A stretch of 64,000 nt of DNA from Macrotrachela quadricornifera (lineage: Eukaryota; Rotifera; Eurotatoria; Philodinida; Philodinidae). The DNA is taken from positions 1,236,638 to 1,300,637 of the forward strand of contig JAJEKB010021016.1 of NCBI GenBank assembly GCA_022393335.1, in the 5' to 3' direction. A program made the position numbers and the translations under genes. Below the pieces are notes generated by a model. The model was given only the letters and a program-made list of their open reading frames with translations, ran no database searches and was not told where the DNA came from. Shown here piece by piece: positions 32,243-43,797 of this stretch (the stretch's first letter is position 1; every line of letters starts with the position of its first letter).

Positions 32243-35200
32243 ATGACAATAATTAATTCAAATATTACTAAAATAGTAACATTTATACAATATAGTAAGT
32301 ATTGAAATAATTTTTATGAATTTATATATTCATTTATAATATGAATTAAAGATTGTTCGACTTATAATCCATGTGGATCATATGGTTATTGCCGTGATAA
32401 TTCTAAAGGTGAATGGACATGTATCTGTAAATTTTGGTGGAGAGGAACATTATGTGATGAATGTAAGTTGAATTTTAAATATCACATTATAATCTGAAAT
32501 ATTTATTTAAATGAAATTATTGTATAAAAATAGAATTTTCTTGAATTGAAAATATATTTTTGTGTATTATTTCTTTATAGTATCTGGTAGTGGCAGACAA
32601 GTTATTGCACTTGGTGTTATTACAGCTTTTCTTGTTTTACTTTTCTATGGATTAGATTTATATCGTTGGATTATGAAAAAACGAACAAAATCATTAATAA
32701 CTAAGAATACGTAAGTATTATATCTAAAAATTATTGTTCATTTCAAAATAGAATGCTTTCGACTGTAATTTGACAAGGATGATAACTGCCGACTATTGCA
32801 AAGAAGATAGATAGGAGTCTATTTGAAAATTTTTCTTACAGATTGCAATAGTTTTAAAATTGTGTAATACTTTTAATCAGATGTATTTTCAATTTTACAT
32901 AGAAATTCAATATCACGAGAAAGGATCACCCTATTTGGCTACAATTTTCAAAAACATTCTATGAGCAAAATTTCAGTAAAGTGATCATTATTTTCTAAGA
33001 AAATATCTAAAAGTTTCAGGATATCTATATAGTATACAGTTAACCAACATTTTCACGCAGCGCATATCCGTGCGTAATACTTGCTCGTAAAATTCACATT
33101 GTCACTTTCGCTTCTACCCTCACTGTGAAGATCCTAATGATGAAAATCTGAGCTTAATGCTAATCGATATTGTTGCAAGGACGGACCTACAGTGGTGTGG
33201 TCGGGGCGTCCACTCTCTCCTTGGAAATTTATGTTACGCCCTAATTATTTTTAATTTTTATGCGAGTTACAAAGACAAGAGGATACACCGACACGTGAGC
33301 TCCTGACATTAGAATCCCGCCATTGGAGCCTCATCCCTTCCGCTGTGTCAATATTCACCATCAGCTGCATCTATACACTCATCCTAACTCTCATTCTTGA
33401 TCTCATTTTATTCTCAATCTGACAGACTACTGAAACTCATTCTTTTGGATTTATTTTCTATACAGGATTAATTTCCTAACTGAAAACTTATTGAGACTTA
33501 TTAGCTGTATAAGTATTTCATCGCACCCTCATCCTTGCTTACATATAGAAGGGCTCAAGTGTCGCAGGCTCAACTATCGTGTCACCGACAATCTATTTCT
33601 TTGTTGTTCTTATTTCTAAGTTCTTTCTTGTTGCCATAGATCATAACATTTCATGAATCATATAAATGTGAACAGATGATAATGAAAAAATGTCAGAAAA
33701 ATCATCACGAATAAAGTCCATAACCTGATTACATCCGCCCCTCCTTCAAAATGCTCTGAATCCGCCACTGCATTGTCGAGTTAACACATTTGATGCGATG
33801 TCACCCACCGATGGGCTACGCTATTGTTTAACGAGAAACTGTATAGAAAAGCATTTTCTTTTGCTTTTTTCTTAAGTAGGTGGCTAAATAAAGAGTCAGT
33901 TTTGCTGCCTCTAAAACTTTATTTGAGTTCATTATTCCATAGCATTACGCTTGTCATTAAAGTACTCAAGACAAAAATATTTATAACAGTCAGAATAGAA
34001 AGTTTTTACTTTCTTTGCTACCACGCGGCTGGCTTCTCTTGACTGTTGGGCTCGTCCCTTCGTATAGTAGCCAGTGCGTAGCCTGGCGACATTACGCGTA
34101 GATCCTTCTTTTTCTTCGAGCTTGTGATCAGCGAGTGTTGCGCTTCGAATGATTTGCTGATTATTGTTTTGGACCAGATTTTTAGCTTCGCGGTACTTGT
34201 TATCAGTATAACTTCTTCGTCAGAACTGCCAGATTCAAGGTGCATTCTATCAAAATCCTCATTCAAAGAACTCATTCCACTAAGTGAGCTAGTGCTATCT
34301 TCTGTATCGGTTTCTTCAAACGACCAGTGAACTGTTCCAAAATTTCGGTCACATTTATATACAAGACGAGAGGGAAAACGATTATGTGCATTTATTAGAA
34401 ATTAACAGTCCATGAAAATGAACATCTTATAAAAATTTTTTAAGAAAACTAAATCGGGTCGAATGTGTTAATTAACAAACAATCAAATGCATTCTATATT
34501 GAAATATATTAAATCACATTTATTTATCCTATTCTTCTAGATCATCTATTCGAATAATAAATAAAAAATCTTCTATAAATAAAATAACTAGAAAAAATTC
34601 TTCACATGAAATATTATCATGGATAACTGGTATTCTAACAATTATTCTTGGTGGAATTGGTATATTTATAAAATGGTTTATATTAAAAGATATTCATAGA
34701 GAAATAATATATAAATATCAAAATAATCAAACACTTTTTTATAATCGACCATCAATATGTCGTATAATTTATTATCGTGAAGAATTTAATATGTTTACAT
34801 TTCCAATAGCTTGTTTACTTATTTTATTATTTATTATAATTACAAAAAAAAAATCATTTGAAAAAAACAAATTTTGTAAAAATTATTTTTCAATTCCAAT
34901 ACCATTAGATTTTTTTTCACATATTAAACGAACATTTGCTGTAATTACATTTGGAATATTTGCTGATGAATTATCAAATATAACAAATCAATTCATTAAT
35001 GATAATAATTCATCAATTAATCAAGGTATAATAGTAACATATATTCTTCAAATAATAAAAGTACTTATTATTGGTTTTCGTTGTTATCCAATATTAGCTG
35101 CTGTATATATAAATACTCGTTTAACTTTAATTTGTGCAACATTATATTCATGGTTTGATTATAGTCTTACTATAGCATTTAATGGCGTATGTAGAAATGA

Positions 35201-36762
35201 TTATTATTCTACAAATGATAATTATAATAAAACATATGCAAGTGGTACAATAACATATTTAAATTATTATGGTCTTGGATCAAAATTAATTTTATTTCAA
35301 TTACTTACAGATATACCACGATATTTATTTTTATCATATATTTGTATTAAATTACCAATATTACTTTATAAACGAATACAATATAAAAAATACATAATTA
35401 AACAATTAACATATGAACAAAAAAATCTTTTATATTCATCATTATCATATTCAATTGAAACGAAATATATAGAAAATTTATTTCGATTAAATAAACGAAA
35501 TATCTCAAATAATAAAATAAAAAAAATTTTTCAATTTATATATATATGGAGAGATGATTTTCGTTTTTCATCACGTGTACTTTGTGTTTATGCATCCATT
35601 TTTGTTCTATTATTTTTTCTTACTGTACAGGTAAATAATACATTAAATACGAGAAAAATATTAGTATACTAAGTTTAAGATATATATATATATTTATATT
35701 ATTTAGGCATGTGTTCAAGTTCCACCACTTCTTGGTGAATTACGACCTATTTTGCAAATATTAATTAATTTTCTTATGACACGGACTCATCCATCGAATT
35801 CAACTTTAGAATTATTTTCATCAGATTTTCCTATTCCTGATCTTGTTCGTCCATATGTAATTGCTATATTTACAGCTCTTATTGTAACTGTAATACAATT
35901 AATTATTTTACTTATTTCTATTCGTCGAAATCTTTTACAAGCATTTCGTGGTGATAATACAGAAATTCCACAACGTATTTCTTCACAAAATGTTGATTAT
36001 GCTTGTGAAAATATTCATTTTGCAGGTTATTTAATTGGTTATGTTTTATGGGGTTATATATTAATAGCATTTTTCGTTATGATTGTAACAGTTGTTATAA
36101 CTATAGTTGCTACATATGGAATGGTAAGATTTATAGAATCTTTTCTTAAAATAATTATTCCTCCATTACTTTTTGCTATATTTCAAATTTATATGAATAA
36201 AATTTTATCTAAATATGTATTTCTTCAACATGCTGGTGATTCTTTATCAATTAATCATCGACGTATATTAATGGTTTATTTATATTTTATTTTTTTTCTT
36301 GATGCATTTTTGGGTTTAATTTCATCAATTATTCGTGTAGTTAAAAGTATAATTGGTGGAATAATATATATGTGTCGACTTGATTATTCTTCAATGGGTA
36401 GAAAATTGGAAACATTTGAAGCAGGTTTTAGTGCTTATTGTGGTTTTATTCATATGGAATGCGCTCATTGCCATCCAATATTACTTTATTTTTCTAGTCT
36501 TTTACTTCGTCAATATCTTTATGGAACATCAACAACACGTTGGTCAAAAGCAAGACGTAAATGGTATTTAGCAGTATTTTTATTAAATAATCCAACATTA
36601 ATCTATCGACGAAAAAGATTTCTTGTACAATCACAATGTGATGAAATGAAGATGATGTTAATTGGAAGAAAAAATCTGAAAACAATGTGTATTGAACAAT
36701 CTTCTATTCATATTCATCCAAAAAATATTACGTCAATTGAAACTGATATAAATTTATTATAA
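32243..36762 (+). CDS. EGF-like plus STRA6-like multi-pass membrane receptor
   Basis: Five exons with matching phases: 32243-32294 (tentative), 32352-32462, 32581-32710, 34541-35630, 35707-36762; about 812 aa. Exon 2 encodes one EGF-like module (CSTYNPCGSYGYC ... WTCICKFWWRGTLC, six Cys). Exon 3 encodes a transmembrane helix (QVIALGVITAFLVLLFYGL) and exons 4-5 the polytopic domain. The segment YMCRLDYSSMGRKLETFEAG, then FSAYCGFIHMECAHCHPILL, resembles the vertebrate STRA6/RBPR2 retinol-transporter family, in which this region faces the cytoplasm. If so it moves a lipophilic ligand such as retinoid, but that is inference. Introns are 57, 118, 1830 and 76 bp; the 1.8-kb one holds two transposons. 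The first exon and start are the weakest part: no obvious signal peptide. Confidence 0.75.
33176..33770. mobile_element. hAT-like element in the long STRA6-like intron
   Basis: The right end, inverted, begins CAGTGGCGGATTCAG, a typical hAT terminus. The left end is CAAGGACGGACCTACAG. Flanking 8-mers TATTGTTG and CATTGTCG differ at two positions and may be an aged target duplication. No transposase frame. Confidence 0.55.
33781..34471. mobile_element. piggyBac-like non-autonomous element flanked by TTAA
   Basis: TTAA at both ends (33781-33784, 34468-34471), then CACATTTGATGCGATG on the left and, inverted, CACATTCGACCCGATT on the right (12 of 16 match). Inside on the minus strand (34275-34018) is an 85-aa frame with an acidic start (MSSLNEDFDRMHLESGSSDE), like the N-termini of piggyBac transposases; the catalytic part is absent. 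Confidence 0.65.
34018..34275 (-). pseudogene. Putative piggyBac transposase N-terminal remnant
   Basis: 85-aa frame beginning with a Ser/Asp/Glu-rich stretch containing SGSSDEEV, then Lys-rich SSKKKKDLRV. It lies wholly within the TTAA-bounded element in the STRA6-like intron, antisense to the host gene. No DDD catalytic domain follows, so it is at most a deletion derivative. Assignment rests on the acidic start and the element ends, not on a conserved domain. Confidence 0.4.
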
Positions 36763-37051
36763 TAAATTGTTTGATCTTTAATAAAATGTAGAATAATGAT
36801 GTATAGGAGAAAAAATTCTATGCAAATGAATATAAATATATACTATAAATTATGTATTTGAAAATAGTCATAATTTATTTATCGATTGTCCTAGAAGAAA
36901 TAAGCTCTCATTTTTTGCCCCTTTTCATTTTTTCCTCTTTTATCGAAAAGTGTAAATAGAAATTAAATCAATCCATATGCCTATAATAAATAACTTTGAT
37001 CACGTATAACATCGACGTTATAACGAAAAACAAGAAGTAGTGACTAGTAAT
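36763..37051. other. Spacer
   Basis: 3' flank of the STRA6-like gene; nothing else seen. Confidence 0.4.
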
Positions 37052-37790
37052 ATGGTTAATTGGTTTCTTACACTTGTGTTAGTTCACCTGACTCCTCTCT
37101 CCTTGCCAGTAGTGATTTATCAACAATGTGGTGCTGATGGATATAAGGAACCTATTAATGGTAATTAGCCTCTTAGCTATTTTTGTCAATCTTGTTGGTT
37201 CCCATTATGCCAAATCGGCCGTCCAGGTTATAACTGAAAATGTGCCATAGAAAAAACCTATTCAAATAATGTAGGTCTTGCACGAGCGTGAAATACAATG
37301 TGAGAAAGATGGATGAAATAAACTACGAGGATGTTCTTCTTCATTGGATGGACCTTATGTCCGCAAAAAATTACAAAAATTTACAGGTTCGCTTTCCAAT
37401 TTATTAAATAAACAGATAGATTGCTATATATCATGACATCATTCTGCATTGCTAAAGGCTTATCAGGTAGAAAAACAAAATACTCACTTTGCATCTGGTA
37501 AGCTCTATTACATCAACACAATTATCTCCTTAGACACGAAAGAAGATTTTTTTCTATTGTTCTTAACTTTCATTGCTCCATAGTGTAGCAAACATAGATG
37601 TTGATAAAGCAATCGACCAAAAGCTGATTAATCAGAAACTAAATGAAATGTGCCTATTTTTCTCGAACGATCGAAATTCCGAAATCCAATATCTGATAAC
37701 GGTTTTAAAATTGACTTTACGAATATTATAAATTATTACAATAAACTTTTTCTGTCCATTGCGATGCACATGACTAATCTAATTTTTAAT
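37052..37790 (+). pseudogene. Pseudogene of a secreted Cys-rich protein, unknown family
   Basis: Starts with an ATG and a good signal peptide (MVNWFLTLVLVHLTPLSLPV) followed by a mature start with Cys. The same frame stays protein-like through CQSCWFPLCQIGRPGYN, KTYSNNVGLARA and ERWMK, but is cut by TAG at 37166 and by several TGA codons, most at places where Trp or Cys would fit. A later segment LDGPYVRKKLQKFTGSLSNL continues in frame. A donor-like GTAAGC near 37498 and an acceptor CCATAG near 37584 then lead to a frame reading ANIDVDKAIDQKLINQKLNE. So this was a spliced gene that has decayed. I do not recognise the family. Confidence 0.5.
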
Positions 37791-38621
37791 CAACCAAAAA
37801 ATTCAAATTTTCGAAAAAAAATGAACCTGTATTATAAATCTGTAGGTATCTTATATTGGATACAACCGATCTTCTCGTACTTTTTTTATCTGATGCATTT
37901 AATTATCCATGTATCTCAATGATTAGATGATTAAATACGTATTTCTTATTATTTAACATTGGTTTGATTTGAATCTCACTATTACCTGATTTTAATTAAA
38001 ATAAAAAATACAACATTCTCAATTTTAATAGTTAACATGCTAGATATTACGTCATATTTTTGCTATGTACTCATAATATTGAAGAATATGCAAAAATGCC
38101 AATTGATAAAATTTTAAAAATTTTGTCAGTATTTTTTGTTCAGTTTATAGACAAAAGGACAGGAAGAAACAAAAAAAGACAATACCTCTAGCATAATCTC
38201 TTCTTTATGTCACGTTTTAAGTGCGTGCTATATAGCATATACTATTTCCTGCAGAAATTGAGTAAAATTTCTATCAAATATTTCTTACAATCGTCATAGT
38301 GGAAAAATGATCTTCGGTTTTCATGTCAATTTCTGTTTGTAAATATGTCGTTAAAGGGTTGATCAAAGATTTTTAATTGATTCAAAGCACATGCTAATCA
38401 ATAGCTCATTGATGAAATTAACATAAAAACTCTTATGAGAGTATTTTCCAAGTGATATTTTATCGATAAGTAGGAGTTAGTGAGACTAGAAACTATCCAA
38501 AAGGATTAACGGTTTATATGTCTTTCTTTCGGATTTAAAAAAGAAATTTTTGATTTGTTTTACATAAATTTTATTAAAACAATAAACTCTTAATTAACAA
38601 TAAAAAAAAAAAACATAATAT
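37791..38621. other. Intergenic, AT-rich
   Basis: 3' part of the pseudogene region and the 3' flank of the syntaxin-like gene. The open frame at 37650-37922 is in a different frame from the pseudogene reading and has no support. Confidence 0.45.
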
Positions 38622-39997
38622 TTATTGGAATTTTATAATTAAATACACGACGCAAATAATCGTAATGCTGATGAGTATAATAATGAAAGCAATTTTTTTC
38701 TAAATATCTTATAAAAACAAATATTGTTTGTTCTTTATGTTTAATATAAATTTTCTTTTTCTACTCACTTTTTTAGCAGAATGATCGAATTTTTTAACAG
38801 AAATAAGAATACTCGGAGTTTTTTCAACACATTCTGCTGCTTCTAATATAGATTCTGCAATAGTAGCAATTTTTATATTCTAGTATTAAAAAAAAAAAAG
38901 AAAGCAGGAATGTAATTAAAATTTCAAGAATAAAATCATATCATACTTCTAATTCGATTAAATTATTGAAATCAAAAAATATCTCATGCACTTGTAGAAT
39001 ATCATTTTCTAATTTAATAATATCAGCCTGACGCATTGTCATATCATCTAATGATTGTTTTATTTGTGGTATATCAATCATCTATAATTTTATATAAAAA
39101 AAAAATATTTTTATCAATTAATATTTATTTTTATTTCTACTTGTGAATGCAAAATTGAATACTCATTTTGTAGAAATTCTTCTATTTCATTATTATTTTT
39201 TTCAGTATTAACTAGAATATATTAAAGAATTTAATAAAAACAATAAACAATAATTAATTAAAACCTATTTCAGTTTGATAAATATATTTTTTTTCATATT
39301 TTTCACGATAAATTGTGATAGATTCATAATATTTATGCATTATATCACAATATTTTTTTGTTAATACTTTTATATGATTTTCAATAATACGTTGACGAAC
39401 ATTTTTTTTATCTATAATAGGTTCCATATCTTGAATTTGTTGCAATTCTTGTAGTAAAAAAAAAATAAATAAATAAAATTTTTTTTTTGTTTTAAAAGAA
39501 ATTTATTATTTTTCTCTTTTTACCTTTCAAATGTTTTCGTATAATAATACCTAATTTTCGAATTTCTATCGTTTTTTCTTCAATTGTTTTTTCAATTTCT
39601 ATAAATAAAATGATTTATTTTTTAAAATAATCGAACAAGATATAACTTACTTTTATCAAATGATGATTCTAATATAATATTTTGTAAATATTTAATACTA
39701 TCAACAAGTTCAGTTTGTTTATCAATTGCATTTTCAAGAATATTAATCTAATTAAAATATTGTAAAAATTTTTTCTTCAAAAAAAAAAAAAAAAATTTAC
39801 TTTATATGAAATATCGGACAAAATTGGACTTTCCATATTGACAATAGTATAATAATTAGAAATATTTATATCTTCATCATATTCATATGATTCAACCTAA
39901 AGATAATAAATAGATAAATGAATTATTTTGAAGAAAAAAAAAAGAAGTTAATTCTATTTACATTTTCTTGAAATTCTTTCAATCGATCTTTAATCAT
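38622..39997 (-). CDS. Syntaxin-like Q-SNARE, nine exons, zero-layer Gln replaced by Glu
   Basis: Exons (minus): 39997-39962, 39896-39801, 39747-39651, 39598-39524, 39447-39265, 39211-39141, 39081-38947, 38879-38769, 38699-38622. All junctions keep frame and have GT..AG ends; 293 aa, close to syntaxin-1 (288). It starts MIKDRLKEF, like the MKDR start of neuronal syntaxins. The Habc-region exon carries KYCDIMHKYYESITIYREKY, the counterpart of the FVEVM.EYN..Q.DYRE block. The SNARE part reads MTMRQADIIKLENDILQVHE, then FDFNNLIELE. By ungapped alignment the last Glu falls on the zero-layer Gln of syntaxin. It ends with four Lys and a C-terminal membrane anchor (IAFIIILISITIICVVYLII). The predicted role is vesicle fusion at a target membrane; strong divergence suggests a specialised or weakened paralog. 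Confidence 0.8.
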
Positions 39998-41612
39998 TTT
40001 ATAATTATTAATCTAATAAATCAAATTACATGTTTTAAATATTTATATTTAAAAAAATCCTATTAATGTTATTTCATTTCAGTTATTAAAGTATTATAAT
40101 AAATAGTACGTGATCATATTATCTTTTCACATATTTATATAAGATAATCAAGAAAATTCCAAGTTCTAGTTTTTATTATGACGTATGTTTGTTGATGTCA
40201 ATATAATTTTTATTAAAAATGACTAATGTTTAATAACCGATAAAAAATTCTGTGATTTATTTCCGTGTATAAACTCATAATAAATTCAATATATTTCTTT
40301 TGTCAAGTATTTCTAAATAAAATGAAATGAGTAAATGATGAAATATTAGACTCATCAAAAACATTTTGCAAGAGTTTCAATTTTTGAAGACACGTCGGAA
40401 AAAAGATTTTGTAAAACGGTTTAATTATATAGTTATATCAAAATGATTTTATGAAAAGCATAGACATTTATAATTAACTAATATCTTGTGAAATATTTTT
40501 CACGATCTGTAGAAAAATCGTAAACTCATTGTGCAAGTATTTGTTTTTCTTTTACATATTTCATTTTAGATTTTATTTATCAAAGAAATTTAGAAATTAA
40601 CATTTCGCACTTTCTGGTAAAAAGAGAGTTTTTATTCAGCACTTTTTCTTCAACGAGAAATAGGAGTACACATTTATGATATTACTTTTATATCACATGT
40701 TATAACAGATGAAAGATTTAATATTTATTAGATATATTAAAGAACCGGTAGAGGAATTAAAATAGTTATAGAGTAAATTCATTTTGTTATTTTTATTCAT
40801 ATAATGATTTTCCAATCTCAATAGAAGAGTTTTTTCAACATGAATAGCTAAACTGGAATAATGACTAGATCAAAGGTTTACATCTACAGGCACTGTGTAC
40901 AAACAATACTGTAGATTCTACAACAAAGACAATCAAAGATGATAGAATGTTCTGAAAACATAACTATTTATCAAGATTTTCAATAATTTCTTCCAATACT
41001 GTTAATAATTGATCAATGAAGCAATATCCATTCGCTATTTATATATGAATATTTACTGCAATAGAAAGAATATCTTTAGAATTGTGAACATTTTTATATC
41101 AATAGACTAAATTAAAAAAAAAGATATCCTTTCTTTTTAAAATAATTCTTCGAAAAAAAACCAACAGACAAAGTTTGATTAGTTCAAAACATCATTTAAT
41201 ATTTGGTATATGAAAATGAAAAATAATTCACATTAGAAAATAGTTTAAATGTGCATAATGGTGCTTGGAAATATAATTGCATCTCAATGCAACTAAAAAA
41301 AACATTTGAGACACGTTCGAACAGTTAGTAAACAAAATTTATTTAAATGCGTTATGTATTTTTGAAAAAAGGTGCTGAGATGCGGTTAATTTTTTTTCTG
41401 ATTGTGTTTCAACATTTTGTATAGAAAATCTATGTTCAGATGCATTTTGAAATTTTTCTTAGTGCATCTCAACATGTTTCATATTAAAAATATATTTAAA
41501 TGCATCGTAAAACCATCTTTCAAAGCATTGATTTTGGGTTTCGTGCTTATATATGCAACACAAAAAAGAGTGTTTATGGAACAAATATTAGGCTGTTAGC
41601 AACAAAATGCAG
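39998..41612. other. Intergenic, AT-rich
   Basis: No exon chain or transposon end recognised on either strand. Several imperfect GATGCA..TTG / ATGCATCT words around 41270-41540 suggest a small local repeat. The frame at 41402-41599 is not supported. Confidence 0.4.
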
Positions 41613-41732
41613 TGAGAAAAAAGAAAAGTAATCAGAAAGAAATCTATAGAACGCAAGAGTAAAATATTTTTTTTGATATTTTTCTCTTGCGTTCTATAGA
41701 TTTCTTTTTTCTTACTTTTCTTTTTTTTTCTC
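41613..41732. repeat. Long near-perfect inverted repeat (hairpin), 120 bp
   Basis: The arm GAAATCTATAGAACGCAAGA (41639-41658) is matched exactly, inverted, at 41685-41704. With A-run/T-run extensions containing GAAAAGTAA / TTACTTTTC the arms reach about 48 bp around a loop of about 24 bp. It could be a fold-back transposon relic or a small-RNA precursor; there is no ORF. Confidence 0.8.
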
Positions 41733-42506
41733 AATGTTTTTTTTTGTAACTAGAGGTTTGTTTATTCTTAAATACCATCTATTTTTTTTGCCTATCTATT
41801 CTTGTTCTTTTCGTCTCCGCATACATATATTAGAATATCAATAGAAGAGTGAGTGTAAAGCACACATTTTCATACTTTATTTTCATTTGTTAGTAGAAAA
41901 AAAGCACAATATTTCAGTTTGTGTTTAGACGACAGAAAATAATGATTTTTATGAGGATTTAATAAAAAATGAGTGGATCATTTTTCGAGCATTTAAATGG
42001 ACAATTTTTAAAGTCATGATTCTACCATTTTCTAATGATGTAGATAACCTTAAAATAACGATTCATAGGATTACTTTTCGATCAGACGAAAAATATAAAA
42101 CTTATCAATATACGTCCTTTAATAAAAAAATTGAGAAGTTAATAATTTGATTGGAATTTATGACGGCACTGAATTTAGAATCTGTTACTTGAACCATTGA
42201 GTTATTCTAGTTTACAGATGTTAGTGCACACAACTACGTACATAAAAATGGCCTTCTAAAAATACTTTGAAATGTTTTTCAAGGCATTTGATCTATTTTT
42301 AAAAATAAGTTTTTCAGAAAGTATTATATAATAAATTTATATCAAAATCTATAAAATAAAAACCTTATGACTATTTGACTTAATTTGCCGCTCATTTACT
42401 GACAATAGATCTAGAACCAATCTATAAGCCACAGTGAAAATTGGTCCCTAGTTTTTCACATAGAGATTTTTTGAAAGAGTGAAATGATCATTCGATCCTC
42501 AATCAT
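41733..42506. other. Upstream region of the 2H phosphoesterase gene
   Basis: No gene seen. A TTCTTATTGACAG acceptor-like sequence lies at 42511-42523, just inside the following ORF. Confidence 0.4.
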
Positions 42507-43217
42507 ATGTTTCTTATTGACAGGAAATCGATGTCAGCAGAATTGATCAACATTTACAATAAACTTTATAATGATAGCATTCAAAAAATCAGATCAGATC
42601 AATATGAAACTGATGATTTGATAGATTCACCACTGGATAAAAGATTTGGTGTGACACTTGTGATCAGACCAAATGAACCTGTGAAGCATAGGATTTTGAA
42701 ATTTCTTGCTGCTTTACATGCGATTGAACCGGAGCAATATTATTATCCATCGTCCGATATGCACATTACTGTAATGTCAATCATCTCCTGCTGTGAAGGA
42801 TTCGATTTAAATCAGATTGTAGTTCAGGACTATATTGATCTTATTGATACGTGTTTATCATCGCAAAAAAATATTGAAATCAGTTTCAAAGGTATCACTG
42901 TATCACCATCGTGCATTATGATCCAAGGATTTCCTCAACAACCTGTTCTTAACGAACTTCGAAATAGCTTGAGAACAACATTTAAAAATTCTTCACTCCT
43001 ACAAAGTATAGATAAGCGATACTCTATTCAAGCGGCACATATTACTGTGGTTCGATTCAGAAAGCCTTTCAAAGCAAAAGAAGAATTTTTAAAAGTGCTC
43101 GAAGATTTTAAAGATTACGATTTTGGTACAGCAACAATAAGCGAGATGGAACTGGTTCAGAATGATTGGTATTTGAAAGAAAAGTTGGTGAAAATATTAT
43201 TCCGTTTCAAGGTTTAA
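42507..43217 (+). CDS. 2H phosphoesterase (LigT / 2'-5' RNA ligase-like), intronless
   Basis: 236-aa frame with the two hallmark HxTx motifs, HITV at residues 86-89 and HITV at 178-181, 92 residues apart, each in a hydrophobic beta-strand context (DMHITVMSI, AAHITVVRF). They form the symmetric active site of 2H enzymes, which open or hydrolyse 2',3'-cyclic or 2'-5' phosphodiester bonds in RNA or nucleotides. The segment DSPLDKRFGVTLVIRP, then EPEQYYYPSSD, recalls small bacterial 2'-5' RNA-ligase-family proteins (often labelled mutarotase). Composition is less AT-rich than in most neighbouring genes. The start could be 42507 or the in-frame ATG at 42531, since an acceptor-like TTGACAG sits between them. 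Intronless structure and family resemblance suggest acquisition from bacteria, but that is inference. Substrate unknown; probably cytosolic. Confidence 0.8.
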   Translation: MFLIDRKSMSAELINIYNKLYNDSIQKIRSDQYETDDLIDSPLDKRFGVTLVIRPNEPVKHRILKFLAALHAIEPEQYYYPSSDMHITVMSIISCCEGFDLNQIVVQDYIDLIDTCLSSQKNIEISFKGITVSPSCIMIQGFPQQPVLNELRNSLRTTFKNSSLLQSIDKRYSIQAAHITVVRFRKPFKAKEEFLKVLEDFKDYDFGTATISEMELVQNDWYLKEKLVKILFRFKV

Positions 43218-43797
43218 CATTGGGATCGATTGGTATTATCTTTCTCAAACTTCGTATGCTCAACAGCTTGATAAATACAAGGCATTTTCTACTAGTTTAT
43301 ATTGCATGAGTGAAGGCAAAAATGTCAAACTCTACTGTAAAGTCAATTTTTATTCAACTCTTGTCAGTTTTTTTTGTTAAATAGAATAAATTTTTTAAAT
43401 TAAAAATATATTTATGTGGTCAGTTAAGATGTCAATTTTTTGAAATAATACATTGCCAAAGTCAGCATCACTAAATTTACATTTTGTAGCTGATGATTGA
43501 CCAACACCAGTAGCTGGAAATCATTTGATATATTTGAAGGTTACTAGAAGAATGAAATTATCGCCGACGATGATTAGGTGAATCAGTTCTCAATCGATTG
43601 GTATGTTTATTTGCATTTTTCAAACTTCTATAACGAGCACGAATTGGTTGTGTAGATATTTCCAATTAAAAAGTTTATGTAACTGTAGACAAAAACCAGA
43701 TATAAATAATTTTTTGGAATTCATGTATTTCAAGATGATTCTGAAAAATCGAGAGAAAAAGTAGATAAATAAGAAGATAGTGAACGAAATAGTTTAT
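43218..43797. other. Spacer
   Basis: 3' flank of the phosphoesterase gene; no feature recognised. Confidence 0.4.
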
